From contig NZ_SACM01000004.1 of the NCBI RefSeq assembly GCF_004004565.1, positions 310,001-374,000 of the forward strand: a DNA stretch of 64,000 nt, read 5' to 3'. The position numbers were made by a program, and so were the translations under genes. Below are positions 25,329 to 33,719 of this stretch, piece after piece (position 1 is the first letter of the stretch; every line of letters starts with the position of its first letter). Source of the stretch: Inhella crocodyli (GTDB lineage: Bacteria; Pseudomonadota; Gammaproteobacteria; Burkholderiales; Burkholderiaceae_C). Under the pieces are notes generated by a model that saw nothing but the letters and a program-made list of their open reading frames with translations, was not told the origin of the DNA and ran no database searches.

Positions 25329-26807
25329 ATGCGGTGGGTGCTTTCGAAGGGGGCGTGGGCCCTCGTGGTGGCCTTGGGGGCGGTGCACGCCCCGGCGGCC
25401 TTTTCGCAGACCGTCCTGAGCAAGGGCGTCACGGTCAGCAGCATTTCGGGTGCCAAGAGCAGCACGAAGGACTACAGCCTGGTGGTGCCGGCCGGCGCCA
25501 CGGCGCTGAGCTTCAAGCTCAGCGGCGGCACGGGCGACGCCGACCTGTACGTGCGTCGCGGGGCCCTGGCCACGACGAGCACCAACGACTGCGCGTCCAC
25601 CGGCTCGACCAACAGCGAGACCTGCAGCTTCGCCACGCCCACGGCGGCCACGTACTACGTGCGCCTGGTGGGCTACAGCAGCTACAGCGGCGCCAGCCTG
25701 GTGGCCAACTACACGGCCGGCAGCACGCCAGCCCCCACCGTCACCCTGCAAAACGGCGTGGCCGTGGGCAGCCAGGGCGCGGCGCAAGGCGCTTGGCTGC
25801 GCTACACGATCACCGTGCCCGCGGGCGCGACAAACCTGAGCATCACCAGCAGCGGCGGCACGGGCGCGTCCGACCTGTACGTGCGCGCCGGGGCCGAGCC
25901 CTCGCTCACGGTCTACGACTGCCGTCCCTTCGTGACCGGCAACAACGAGACCTGCACCTTCGCCCAGCCGCAGGCCACCACGTACCACGTGGGCCTGTAC
26001 GGCTACCAGGCCTTCTCGGGCGTGACGGTCAAGGCCCAGTACACCGCGGCCACCACGCCGCCTCCGAGCGGTGGCGGCGCCACCTGGTCGGGCTTCGACA
26101 GCTACTACGTGCAGGCCATCGGCAAGACGGGCGCGGCCTTGCGCAGCTCGCTGAACCAGCACGCCGCGTTGGGCCACGTGCGCAAGACCTACGCCGAGGT
26201 GTGGGAGGCCATCAAGTACACCGACGAGGACCCGGCCAACACCGCCAACGTGATCCTGATCTACACGGGTCGCTCGCAGGCCAAGACGGCCAACGCCTCG
26301 GCCAACTCCAGCGACCAAGACGCCTGGAACCGCGAGCACGTGTGGCCCAAGAGCCATGGCTTCCCCGACGAAGCGCAGTGGGCCCACACCGACATCCACC
26401 ATCTGCGCCCGGCCGACGTGTCGGTGAACAGCACGCGCGGCAACAAGGACTTCGACTGGGGCGGCACCGCCATCGGCGAGGCCCCGGGCAACTTCACCGA
26501 CGCCGACAGCTTCGAGCCGCGCGCCGCCGTGAAGGGCGACATCGCCCGCATGATGTTCTACATGGCCATCCGCTACGAAGGCAGCGACGCTACCGGCGTG
26601 CCCAACCTGGAGCTGGCCGACACCACCGGCACCACCGGCAACTTCTTGGGCAAGCGCTGCGCCTTGATGACCTGGCACCGCCAGGACCCGGTGGACGCGA
26701 ACGAGATCCGCCGCCACGCGCGCATCGTCGAGCGCCAAGGCAACCGCAACCCCTTCGTCGACTACCCGGCCTGGGCCGAGGAGCTCTTCGGCGCCGGCTG
26801 CCCTTGA
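25329..26807 (+). CDS. secreted endonuclease I with two PPC domains
   Basis: A 492-residue secreted nuclease. It has a signal peptide (residues about 1-27), two PPC (bacterial pre-peptidase C-terminal) domains at about 30-135 and 137-240 (both with a GGTG-DLYVR pattern), a short Gly/Pro linker, and a C-terminal endonuclease I domain (about 255-492). The domain holds the NREHVWPKSHGF motif with catalytic H337 and a HHLRP segment. It should degrade extracellular DNA. ATG 25329 has GAGG six bases upstream. The 258-bp leader contains a GGGAA/TTCCC hairpin and no gene. Confidence 0.92.
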   Translation: MRWVLSKGAWALVVALGAVHAPAAFSQTVLSKGVTVSSISGAKSSTKDYSLVVPAGATALSFKLSGGTGDADLYVRRGALATTSTNDCASTGSTNSETCSFATPTAATYYVRLVGYSSYSGASLVANYTAGSTPAPTVTLQNGVAVGSQGAAQGAWLRYTITVPAGATNLSITSSGGTGASDLYVRAGAEPSLTVYDCRPFVTGNNETCTFAQPQATTYHVGLYGYQAFSGVTVKAQYTAATTPPPSGGGATWSGFDSYYVQAIGKTGAALRSSLNQHAALGHVRKTYAEVWEAIKYTDEDPANTANVILIYTGRSQAKTANASANSSDQDAWNREHVWPKSHGFPDEAQWAHTDIHHLRPADVSVNSTRGNKDFDWGGTAIGEAPGNFTDADSFEPRAAVKGDIARMMFYMAIRYEGSDATGVPNLELADTTGTTGNFLGKRCALMTWHRQDPVDANEIRRHARIVERQGNRNPFVDYPAWAEELFGAGCP

Positions 26808-26844
26808 GGGCCTGCGGGGCAGCGTTCGCCGCGACACTGCGGGC

Positions 26845-27078
26845 ATGAGCGCTGCCCCCACCCCTTTCGCCCTGCGCGGCGACCTCATCACCCTTGAAGC
26901 CCTGATCAAGGCCACCGACCTGGCCGGGCTGGGCCAGCTGTCGCGGGCCGTCATCGCCGATGGCGCGGTGACGGTGGACGGCGAGGTGGAAACCCGCCGC
27001 GGCCGCAAGCTGCGCGGCGGCGAGGTGGTGCGCCTGAAGGGCGCGGCCGTGCGCGTCGAGGCCGCCGACCTTCAGTAA
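26845..27078 (+). CDS. S4 RNA-binding domain protein (YbcJ-like)
   Basis: A 77-residue stand-alone S4 domain. The core ITLEALIKATDLAGLGQLSRAVIADGAVTVDGEVETRRGRKL is the family hallmark, and the protein ends shortly after the last strand. It likely binds structured RNA on the ribosome. The 3' end overlaps that of the convergent SDR-like gene by seven bases. Confidence 0.88.
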   Translation: MSAAPTPFALRGDLITLEALIKATDLAGLGQLSRAVIADGAVTVDGEVETRRGRKLRGGEVVRLKGAAVRVEAADLQ

Positions 27079-27866
27079 GCGCTGGCACCGGCCAGCGCGC
27101 CACCCAGGCTGCGGTGCGTGGCACCGGCGGCCTCCCAGGTCCAGGCGTCGTCGCCGTCTTCCAGCGCGTCCAGCAGGGTGTTGGCCGCGTCGTAGAGCGG
27201 GGCCCAGGGGTCGGCGGCACCGGCCGTGCCGCTTTCGGCGCACAGCACGCGCACGCCATCGCCCGCCGCCTCGCTGTGCAGGCGCAGCGCCTGCGCGAAG
27301 CCCTGCAGGCCGGCCAAGGCCGCGCATTGCACCGGGCTGCTGGCGTGCGGGCCCTGGGCCACGTGCGCCGGCGCAAAGGCCACCACCCCCGCCCGGCGTT
27401 GCGCGGCCGATTGGCGCAGCGCCGGCCACAGCGCGCGCGTCAGCGCGATGGGGGCCAGCAGGTTGAGGTCCAACTCGTCGGCCAGGGGCGCGTCGTCGAG
27501 CGCGGCCGGACCGGTGAATTCGCGGCTGACCTTGAGGCCGGCGTGGTGCACCACCGCGTCCAGCGGCAGGCCGGCCAGGGCGCGCACCAGGGTCTGGCGC
27601 TCGGCCGGGTCGACCAGGTCGCAGGCCAGCCAGCGCACCTGGGGCAGGCTGCGCCGCGCGGCGGCCAGGCGGGCCTCGTCGGTGCCCGTGGCGGTGACCC
27701 AGGCGCCCCGCGCCAGCAGGGCCTTGACCAGGGCGCGCCCGAGGCCGCGCGTGCCGCCCGTCACCAGCACGTGCAGGCCGCGCCAGTTCAGGCCCGGGTG
27801 CCAGGCGGGGTGCGGCGCCGTGGGGCTGAGCCGGTGCGAGGGCAGGGCGGTGGCGGTGGTGGGCAT
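27072..27866 (-). CDS. degenerate SDR-fold protein
   Basis: A 264-residue Rossmann protein with a sound cofactor motif (TGGTRGLG, residues about 36-43) and the strand-4 Asn (LDLNLLAP). NNAG is changed to HHAG. The catalytic Ser, Tyr and Lys are missing: where Y-x3-K is expected the sequence reads QCAAL. It therefore probably binds a nucleotide but does not catalyse normal SDR chemistry, and may act as a sensor or regulator. It is divergent from the GbsR-type regulator of the bd oxidase operon across a 185-bp gap full of inverted repeats. Confidence 0.8.
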   Translation of the reverse strand: MPTTATALPSHRLSPTAPHPAWHPGLNWRGLHVLVTGGTRGLGRALVKALLARGAWVTATGTDEARLAAARRSLPQVRWLACDLVDPAERQTLVRALAGLPLDAVVHHAGLKVSREFTGPAALDDAPLADELDLNLLAPIALTRALWPALRQSAAQRRAGVVAFAPAHVAQGPHASSPVQCAALAGLQGFAQALRLHSEAAGDGVRVLCAESGTAGAADPWAPLYDAANTLLDALEDGDDAWTWEAAGATHRSLGGALAGASAY

Positions 27867-27911
27867 GGCGGGCTCCCGGTGGGGACGGATGGAACGATCA
27901 GTTCAATAAAT

Positions 27912-27945
27912 ATACCGCTCAGTCACCAAAGATACCAAGCGGTAT
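27912..27945. promoter_or_regulatory. paired ATACC/GGTAT inverted repeats
   Basis: ATACCGCT (27912-27919) is matched by AGCGGTAT (27938-27945), an 8-bp inverted repeat with an 18-bp spacer. Inside it, ATACC-4 nt-GGTAT (27932-27945) is a tighter palindrome. The region is AT-rich, lies 46 bp from the SDR-like start and 106 bp from the regulator start, and probably overlaps the SDR-like promoter. Confidence 0.45.
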
Positions 27946-27984
27946 TTTTGGCCAAGACCTTCCTGCCAAAGTGGGTTCTTTGCT

Positions 27985-28010
27985 GAACTTTCAAGAATCT
28001 TTGAAAGTTC
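27985..28010. promoter_or_regulatory. perfect 10-bp inverted repeat, candidate GbsR/MarR operator
   Basis: GAACTTTCAA, six bases, TTGAAAGTTC: a perfect 26-bp palindromic site 41 bp upstream of the GbsR-type regulator and cydAB. Size and symmetry fit a winged-helix dimer of the MarR/GbsR type, so autoregulation and control of the oxidase are likely. A weak Rho-independent hairpin is excluded because no T-tract follows. Confidence 0.6.
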
Positions 28011-28051
28011 CAAAACAATCGAGGCCCTCACGCCGCCGCACCCGTCCGCCC

Positions 28052-28654
28052 ATGAGCCCCTCGCCCACGCCCAACCCCATGAGCCCCCTTGTCCAGGCCT
28101 TCGTCAGCCACTTCGGCGAGATGGGCAGCCACTGGGGCATCAACCGCACCGTGGGCCAGATCTACGCGCTGATCTTCGTGTCGCCCGCGCCCATCCACGC
28201 CGACGACATCGCCGCCACGCTGAGCTTCAGCCGCGGCAATGTCAGCATGGGCTTGAAGGAGCTGCAGGCCTGGCGCCTCGTGCGCCTGAAGCACCTGCCG
28301 GGCGACCGCCGCGAGTACTTCGAAGCCCCGAGCGACGCCTGGGAGGTGTTCCGCACCCTGGCCGAAGAGCGCCGCCGCCGCGAGATCGAGCCCACGCTGA
28401 GCATGCTGCGCAACGCGCTGCTGGAAACGCCGACGAGCGAGGCCGACCGCATCGCCCAGGAGCGCATGCGCGGCATGCACGATCTGATCGACCTGCTGAC
28501 CACCTGGTTCGACGACGTGCAGCGCATGGACCCGGCCACCCTGGCCAAGCTGATGAAGATGGGCGCCAAGATCCAGAAGCTGCTGGAGCTCACGGGCGCG
28601 ATCAAGGCCCGTCCGGTGGCGTCCGACGACGACGGGGAGCGCGGCCATGGTTGA
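28052..28654 (+). CDS. GbsR/MarR-family transcriptional regulator
   Basis: A 200-residue winged-helix regulator. The N-terminal half holds the GbsR-type DNA-binding domain: GINRTVGQIYALIF (residues about 33-46), then IHADDIAATLSFSRGNVSMGLKEL (the recognition helix) and the wing GDRREYFEA. A helical dimerisation tail follows. ATG 28052 or 28079 are both possible. It overlaps cydA by eight bases, so it is co-transcribed with the oxidase and most likely regulates it through the palindrome just upstream. Confidence 0.88.
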   Translation: MSPSPTPNPMSPLVQAFVSHFGEMGSHWGINRTVGQIYALIFVSPAPIHADDIAATLSFSRGNVSMGLKELQAWRLVRLKHLPGDRREYFEAPSDAWEVFRTLAEERRRREIEPTLSMLRNALLETPTSEADRIAQERMRGMHDLIDLLTTWFDDVQRMDPATLAKLMKMGAKIQKLLELTGAIKARPVASDDDGERGHG

Positions 28655-30023
28655 CCCCAGCGCCCTGCTGCTGGCCCGCGCGCAGTTCGCGGCCAACATC
28701 AGCTTCCACATCCTGGCACCCACGCTGACCATCGCGCTGGGCTGGACCCTGCTCTTCCTGCGCTGGCGCTGGCTGCGCACCCAAGACACCGCCTGGCTGG
28801 CCGCCTACCGCTTCTGGACCAAGGTCTTCGCGTTGACCTTTGCGCTGGGCGTGGTCAGCGGCATCACCATGAGCTTCCAGTTCGGCACCAACTGGCCGGG
28901 TTTTATGGAGCGCGTGGGCAACATCGCCGGGCCGCTGCTGGGCTACGAGGTGCTGACCGCCTTCTTCCTGGAGGCCAGCTTCCTCGGGATCATGCTCTTC
29001 GGCCACGGCCGGGTGAGCGAGCGCGTGCACCTGCTGGCCACCTTCTTGGTCGCCTTCGGCACCACGCTCAGCGCCTTCTGGATCCTGAGCCTGAACAGCT
29101 GGATGCACACGCCCGCGGGCTTTCGCATCGACAACGGCGAGTTCTTCGTGACGAGCTGGTTCGAGGTCGTCTTCAACCCCAGCTTCCCCTACCGCCTGGC
29201 GCACATGCTGCTGGCCTCGGGCCTGACCGTGGCCTTCTTGCTGGCGGGCTTGAGCGCCTGGCAAACCCTGCGCGGCCACGCCAACGCCAGCACGCCGAAG
29301 GTGATGCGCGTGGGCCTGACCCTGGGCGCCCTGCTGATTCCCATTCAGATCTTTGTGGGCGACCTGCACGGCCTGAACACGCTGAAGCACCAGCCCGCCA
29401 AGATCGCCGCGATGGAAGGCGTGTGGGAGACCGAGCGCGGCGCGCCGCTGCTGCTGTTCGCCTGGCCCGACGAAGCCGCGCGCACCAACCACTTCGAGAT
29501 CGGCATCCCCAAGCTGGCCAGCCTGATCCTCACGCACGAGCTGGACGGAGAAATCCGAGGCCTGAACGAATTCGAGGGCGCACACCCGCCGGTCAAGCCC
29601 GTGTTCTTCGCCTTCCGACTGATGGTGGGCACGGGCGTGCTGATGCTGCTGACGAGCTGGGGCGCGTGGTGGCTGCTGCGCCGCCGCGGCTGGGCGCCCG
29701 AGAGGCTGCCCAGCAAGCTGCTGGGCTGGACGGCGCTGATGGGCTTCTCCGGCTGGGTGGCCACGCTGGCCGGCTGGTACGTCACCGAGATCGGCCGCCA
29801 GCCCTTCATGGTCTACGGGCAGCTGCGCATCGCCGAGCTGGCGTCCTCCACCCCGAGCGCCCACATCGCCCTCACGCTGGCGGCCTACGTCACCGTGTAC
29901 CTGGCGCTGATCGTGGCCTACGTGCACGTGCTGCGGCACCTGGCCAAGAAGCCCATCGACGAGCTGCTTCACGGCACCGGCGAAGCCCCGCGCAGCCCCA
30001 AGAACCAAGAGGTGCTGGCATGA
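28647..30023 (+). CDS. cydA: cytochrome bd-type (CIO) quinol oxidase subunit I
   Basis: A 458-residue membrane subunit that oxidises quinol and reduces O2. Haem ligands and conserved acids are visible: H21 near the N-terminus, E101 and E110, H186 in YRLAHM, and the GRQPFMVYG block near the C-terminus. The protein is about 60 residues shorter than E. coli CydA because the Q-loop is short, which marks the cyanide-insensitive oxidase (CioA) branch. It is preceded by the GbsR-type regulator and followed by cydB through a 62-bp translated linker. Confidence 0.95.
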   Translation: MVDPSALLLARAQFAANISFHILAPTLTIALGWTLLFLRWRWLRTQDTAWLAAYRFWTKVFALTFALGVVSGITMSFQFGTNWPGFMERVGNIAGPLLGYEVLTAFFLEASFLGIMLFGHGRVSERVHLLATFLVAFGTTLSAFWILSLNSWMHTPAGFRIDNGEFFVTSWFEVVFNPSFPYRLAHMLLASGLTVAFLLAGLSAWQTLRGHANASTPKVMRVGLTLGALLIPIQIFVGDLHGLNTLKHQPAKIAAMEGVWETERGAPLLLFAWPDEAARTNHFEIGIPKLASLILTHELDGEIRGLNEFEGAHPPVKPVFFAFRLMVGTGVLMLLTSWGAWWLLRRRGWAPERLPSKLLGWTALMGFSGWVATLAGWYVTEIGRQPFMVYGQLRIAELASSTPSAHIALTLAAYVTVYLALIVAYVHVLRHLAKKPIDELLHGTGEAPRSPKNQEVLA

Positions 30024-30085
30024 GCGCGCCGGGCCGCTCCCAAGCGCGAATCCCGCAGCGCTTCGCGCGGAGGGTTTCACCATGA
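30020..30085 (+). other. translated intercistronic linker (21-codon mini-ORF)
   Basis: Starts by ATGA overlap with the cydA stop and ends by ATGA overlap with the cydB start. It encodes MSAPGRSQARIPQRFARRVSP. It carries the cydB ribosome-binding site (CGGAGGG) near its end. Its apparent role is to carry ribosomes from cydA to cydB. Arg-rich linkers of this composition recur between genes in related Burkholderiales (recollection, not checked), so it may be a dispersed repeat. Confidence 0.5.
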
Positions 30086-31086
30086 CCCCGACCGACGGCC
30101 ACTGGCTGCCCGTGGTGTTCGTCGCCCTGATGGGCGCCGCCATGCTGGCCTACGTGATCTTGGACGGCTTCGACCTCGGCGTGGGCCTGCTGCTGCCGCG
30201 GGGCCAAGGAGAGGCCGAGCAGGACCTGATGGTGGCCAGCATCGGCCCCTTCTGGGATGCCAACGAAACCTGGCTGGTGCTGGGCGTGGGCATCTTGCTC
30301 ATCGCCTTCCCCAAGGCGCACGGCATCGTGCTCACGGCCCTGTATCTGCCGGTGGCGGTGATGCTCATCGGCCTCATCCTGCGCGGCGTGGCCTTCGACT
30401 TCCGCGTGAAGGTGCAGGCCAGCCACAAGCCAGCCTGGAACGCCGCCTTCGTCGCCGGCTCGGGCCTGGCTGCGGCGGCGCAAGGCTGGATGCTGGGCCG
30501 CTACATCACCGGCTTCGCCGAGGGCTGGGCCGCCACGGCCTTTGCCGCCGCCATCGCCGTGGCCCTGCCCGCGGCCTACGTGCTGCTGGGCGCCACCTGG
30601 CTGGTGATGAAGACCGAAGGCGCACTGCAAGAACGCGCCATCGCCTGGGCCAAGCAGGCCTGGGCACCGGTGGTGCTGGGCATTGGCGCCATCAGCGTGG
30701 CCACGCCGCTGGTCAGCACCACGGTGCGCGCGCGCTGGTTCGCCATGCCCGAGTTCATCGCCCTGCTGCCCATCCCGCTGATGACCCTGCTGGCCTTGGC
30801 CGGCCTGCGGTCCTTGCTCAACAGCCACCGCGTGCGCGGCAAGCTCTGCGCCGGGCCCTTCTTGCTGGCGGTGCTGGTGTTCCTGCTCAGCGGCCTGGGC
30901 CTGGCCTACAGCCTCTACCCCTACGTGGTGATGGACCGGCTCACGCTCTGGCAGGCCGCCAGCCACCCGGACTCGCTGAAGGTCATCCTCGTCGGCTGCG
31001 CCATCACCGTGCCCGCCATCGTGGGCTACACGGTGTTCGCCTACCGGGTGTTCTGGGGCAAAGCGCAGCCGCTGAGTTACGGCTGA
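30082..31086 (+). CDS. cydB: cytochrome bd-type (CIO) quinol oxidase subunit II
   Basis: A 334-residue partner of CydA with about eight or nine membrane helices. It shows the CydB signature VILDGFDLGVG (residues about 25-35) and the FWDANETWLV segment. The YPYVV block near the C-terminus is conserved. No small CydX-like peptide follows: 49 bp after its stop a hydrolase gene begins. Confidence 0.95.
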   Translation: MTPTDGHWLPVVFVALMGAAMLAYVILDGFDLGVGLLLPRGQGEAEQDLMVASIGPFWDANETWLVLGVGILLIAFPKAHGIVLTALYLPVAVMLIGLILRGVAFDFRVKVQASHKPAWNAAFVAGSGLAAAAQGWMLGRYITGFAEGWAATAFAAAIAVALPAAYVLLGATWLVMKTEGALQERAIAWAKQAWAPVVLGIGAISVATPLVSTTVRARWFAMPEFIALLPIPLMTLLALAGLRSLLNSHRVRGKLCAGPFLLAVLVFLLSGLGLAYSLYPYVVMDRLTLWQAASHPDSLKVILVGCAITVPAIVGYTVFAYRVFWGKAQPLSYG

Positions 31087-31135
31087 CCCCGGCCCCGGCT
31101 GGCAACATGGCGCCCACCCCCACCGGGCGCGCGCC

Positions 31136-31951
31136 ATGTTCTCTCGCCGGCTGTTCACCTTGCTCTTGGTCTTGGGCCTGCGTCCCGTTCAAGCGGATCC
31201 CGGCCTGCCGCCCGAACTACCCCGCGGCGTGCACTGCGCCTGGCGCGAGGCCGCGCCGGGCGAGGCGCACCTGCTGATGCTGCCGGGATGGCGCGTGCAG
31301 CCCGACTGGGCCTGGCACTGGCTGCAGGCCGTGAGCGCCGCATTGCCGCCCGCGTGGAGCGCGGGCACCCGTTGCGTGCTGCGCGGCCCGAACGACGCGC
31401 GCTTTCTGCAGCGCGATGACCTGGACCTCGCGGCCTGGGCCGAGGCCCTGCGCACGACGCTGCCGAGCGGCCCCGTGCGCTTGATCGCCCATTCCAGCGG
31501 CAGCTTCGTGGCGCACCGCCTGCTGCGCCTGTTGGCCGGGTCGCCCGAAGGGACGGCCCTGTTGGGCCGCATCCACTACGTGAACCTGGACGGCGCCGTG
31601 GGCGAGGGCGACCTGGCCCTGGACGCCGCGTTGATCGCCCGCCTGGCCTCCGTGCAGGCCGTGGCCGCCGCCGACGGCATGGGCGAATCGGCCAACGCCG
31701 CGGCCATGCGCGCGCTCCTGGCCCTGGCCCCCGACCGCGTGCAGTTCACCCAGCTGGACGGCCGCGATGCCGGTTGCGCGCCCGGCGCCCGCTGGTGCTT
31801 GCACATGCTGCCCATCACCCGGCGCCCGCACCGGCCCGAGGGCTTCGACCTGGCGCGGGACTACGGCGCGATCGGTCCCGCGCACCCGGTGCAGGTCGAC
31901 TACCTGCGGGCGCGCCCCATCACCGCCGCGCCGCCAGCAAGCGCCCGATGA
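31136..31951 (+). CDS. exported alpha/beta-hydrolase-like protein
   Basis: A 271-residue protein with a signal peptide (residues 1-21, ending VQA) and an alpha/beta-hydrolase-like core. The likely nucleophile elbow is AHSSG (residues about 118-122), preceded by PVRLI. The C-terminal HPVQVDYL segment may hold the catalytic His. Substrate unknown; an exported lipase or esterase is plausible. Its 3' end overlaps that of the convergent serine hydrolase by 32 bp. Confidence 0.75.
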   Translation: MFSRRLFTLLLVLGLRPVQADPGLPPELPRGVHCAWREAAPGEAHLLMLPGWRVQPDWAWHWLQAVSAALPPAWSAGTRCVLRGPNDARFLQRDDLDLAAWAEALRTTLPSGPVRLIAHSSGSFVAHRLLRLLAGSPEGTALLGRIHYVNLDGAVGEGDLALDAALIARLASVQAVAAADGMGESANAAAMRALLALAPDRVQFTQLDGRDAGCAPGARWCLHMLPITRRPHRPEGFDLARDYGAIGPAHPVQVDYLRARPITAAPPASAR

Positions 31952-33098
31952 AGGCGTCAATCGCCGCGTCGTCCTTCACCCAGCGCAGCACCACCACCAG
32001 CTCGTTCTCGCGGTCGACGTAAATGACGTTCTGCCCGTTGCCGCGGTGGATCACCGCACTGGCCGGGGCCGAGGGCAGGGCCTTGCGGTCGGCGTTCAAG
32101 TAAAAGTTCGCGTAGCCCACGCTGGGGTTGGGGCCGGAGGGCGTGACCGCCGCGCGCAGCCAGGCGGCGTCGAGCAGCTGGCGGCCGGCCCAGCGGCCCT
32201 GGTTCAGCTGCAGGTAGCCGAAGCGCGCCATGTCCCAGGCGCTGAGGAACAGGCCGCCGCCCCAGTGCCCGCCGCCGCTCACCGACTGCAGGCGCTGCCC
32301 GTCCAGCTCCACCCAGCTGTTGCTGTAGCCGTGCCAGCGCCAGTTGGGCGAGGCCTGCATGGGCTCCATCAGGCGCTCGCGCAGCACCTCGGGCAGCGGG
32401 CGGCGCAGCACCTGCAAGGCGGCCAGGGCCAGCAGGTTGACGCGCACGTCGTTGTACTCGTGCACGGTGCCGGCGGGCACGCGCGGCACCTTGGGCCAAT
32501 CGTCCGGCGTGGCGCCGGTGGGCCGGTCGGCCCAGTCGGGGCGGCCCCAGAGCGTGCCCTCCCAGTCGCTGGTTTGCTGCAGCAGGTGGGTCCAGGTGAT
32601 GGCGGCGTTCTTGGGCGTGGCGAAGTGGGCCTCTTGGACCTCGCGCGGCATGCTGCGCACCACGGGCTCGTCCACGCTGGCGATGCGGCCGTCTTGCACC
32701 GCCAGGCCGACCACGGCGCTGAGGAAGCTCTTCGTGATGCTGTGGCTCATGTCCACGCGCTCGGGCTCGCCAAAGGCCGCCTGCACCTTGCCGCGGTGGA
32801 TCACCACGCCGGTCATCGGACCGCGCACGGCCATGGGGCCCAGGATGCCGCCAAAGTGGGGCTCGCGGCTGCCGAAGGTCTGCGCCCAGGCCACGGCCTG
32901 GTCGCGCGGCAGCGGGTTCTCGTTCTTCTGCACCTCGCGCACGGCCTCGGCCACGGCGGCGGCGTCCATGCGGCACTGGGGCTCGCAGCGCGCCCAGTCG
33001 CCGCGGGGCGGGAAGTAGGGCTCGGCGGCGTGGAGCGAGGGGGCCAGCAGGGCGCCGCTGGCCAGCAGCAGGGCCACGAGGGCGGGGCGGAACGTCAT
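31920..33098 (-). CDS. beta-lactamase-fold serine hydrolase
   Basis: A 392-residue exported enzyme of the class C beta-lactamase/esterase family. Signal peptide 1-25; nucleophile S120 in SITK (S-x-x-K, 120-123); a YND motif (Y-x-N variant with Asp) in the middle; and HRGNGQN near the C-terminus in place of KTG. Such proteins are usually esterases or D-aminopeptidases rather than antibiotic resistance enzymes. The Asp in the second motif makes the specificity uncertain. Confidence 0.88.
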   Translation of the reverse strand: MTFRPALVALLLASGALLAPSLHAAEPYFPPRGDWARCEPQCRMDAAAVAEAVREVQKNENPLPRDQAVAWAQTFGSREPHFGGILGPMAVRGPMTGVVIHRGKVQAAFGEPERVDMSHSITKSFLSAVVGLAVQDGRIASVDEPVVRSMPREVQEAHFATPKNAAITWTHLLQQTSDWEGTLWGRPDWADRPTGATPDDWPKVPRVPAGTVHEYNDVRVNLLALAALQVLRRPLPEVLRERLMEPMQASPNWRWHGYSNSWVELDGQRLQSVSGGGHWGGGLFLSAWDMARFGYLQLNQGRWAGRQLLDAAWLRAAVTPSGPNPSVGYANFYLNADRKALPSAPASAVIHRGNGQNVIYVDRENELVVVLRWVKDDAAIDAFIGRLLAARR

Positions 33099-33202
33099 GG
33101 CGGTCAGACCTGGAAGGAGGCTCCGCAGGGCGCGGGCCGGGCCTGGATGCTACGGGCGGGGCGGCCGGCTATCCTGGCCCGCCCGCGTCCTGCACGCGCC
33201 CC

Positions 33203-33706
33203 ATGTCCCAGCCTGCCATGCCCTTCGTGCCCCCCGATTTCCCGGTGCCCGAGACGCTCACCACCGACCGGGTGCACCTGCGCATGCTGACCGTCCACGA
33301 CGTCGTGAAGGACTACGACGCCGTGATGAGCAGCGTGGCGCACCTGCAAACGGTTTGGCCCCACGGCCACTGGCCCGAGGGCCTGACCCTGGAGCAAAAC
33401 CTGATCGACCTGGGCTGGCACCAGAAAGAGTTCCAGCGCCGAACCTCGTTCGCGTACACCGTGCTCAGCTTGGACGGCCAGCGCGTGCTGGGCTGCGTCT
33501 ACCTCATGCCCACGCGCAAGCGCGGGCACGACGTCGAGCTCGTCTTCTGGGCCCGACAAAGCGAGCTGGCCAGCGGCTTGGAGGCGCACCTCCACACGGC
33601 CCTGCGGGATTGGCTGGCCGCGAAGTGGCCGTTCAAGGCGCCCGGCCTGCCGGGGCGAGAAGTGCCTTGGGCCGCGTGGAACGCATTGCCCGAGGTCGGG
33701 CGCTGA
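33203..33706 (+). CDS. GNAT-like acetyltransferase
   Basis: A 167-residue GNAT-fold protein. The N-terminal LTTDRVHLRMLTVHDVVKDY block and the central FAYTVLSLDGQRVLGCVYLMPT strands fit the fold, but the acetyl-CoA loop (Q/R-x-x-G-x-G/A) is not clear, so activity is uncertain. Substrate unknown. It is convergent with the hypothetical gene at 33720. Confidence 0.75.
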   Translation: MSQPAMPFVPPDFPVPETLTTDRVHLRMLTVHDVVKDYDAVMSSVAHLQTVWPHGHWPEGLTLEQNLIDLGWHQKEFQRRTSFAYTVLSLDGQRVLGCVYLMPTRKRGHDVELVFWARQSELASGLEAHLHTALRDWLAAKWPFKAPGLPGREVPWAAWNALPEVGR

Positions 33707-33719
33707 GGCCCGACGACGC

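Noticed and set aside
27985-28010. Intrinsic terminator
   Set aside because: AT-rich symmetric stem with no following T-tract, placed upstream of a regulator; fits an operator instead.
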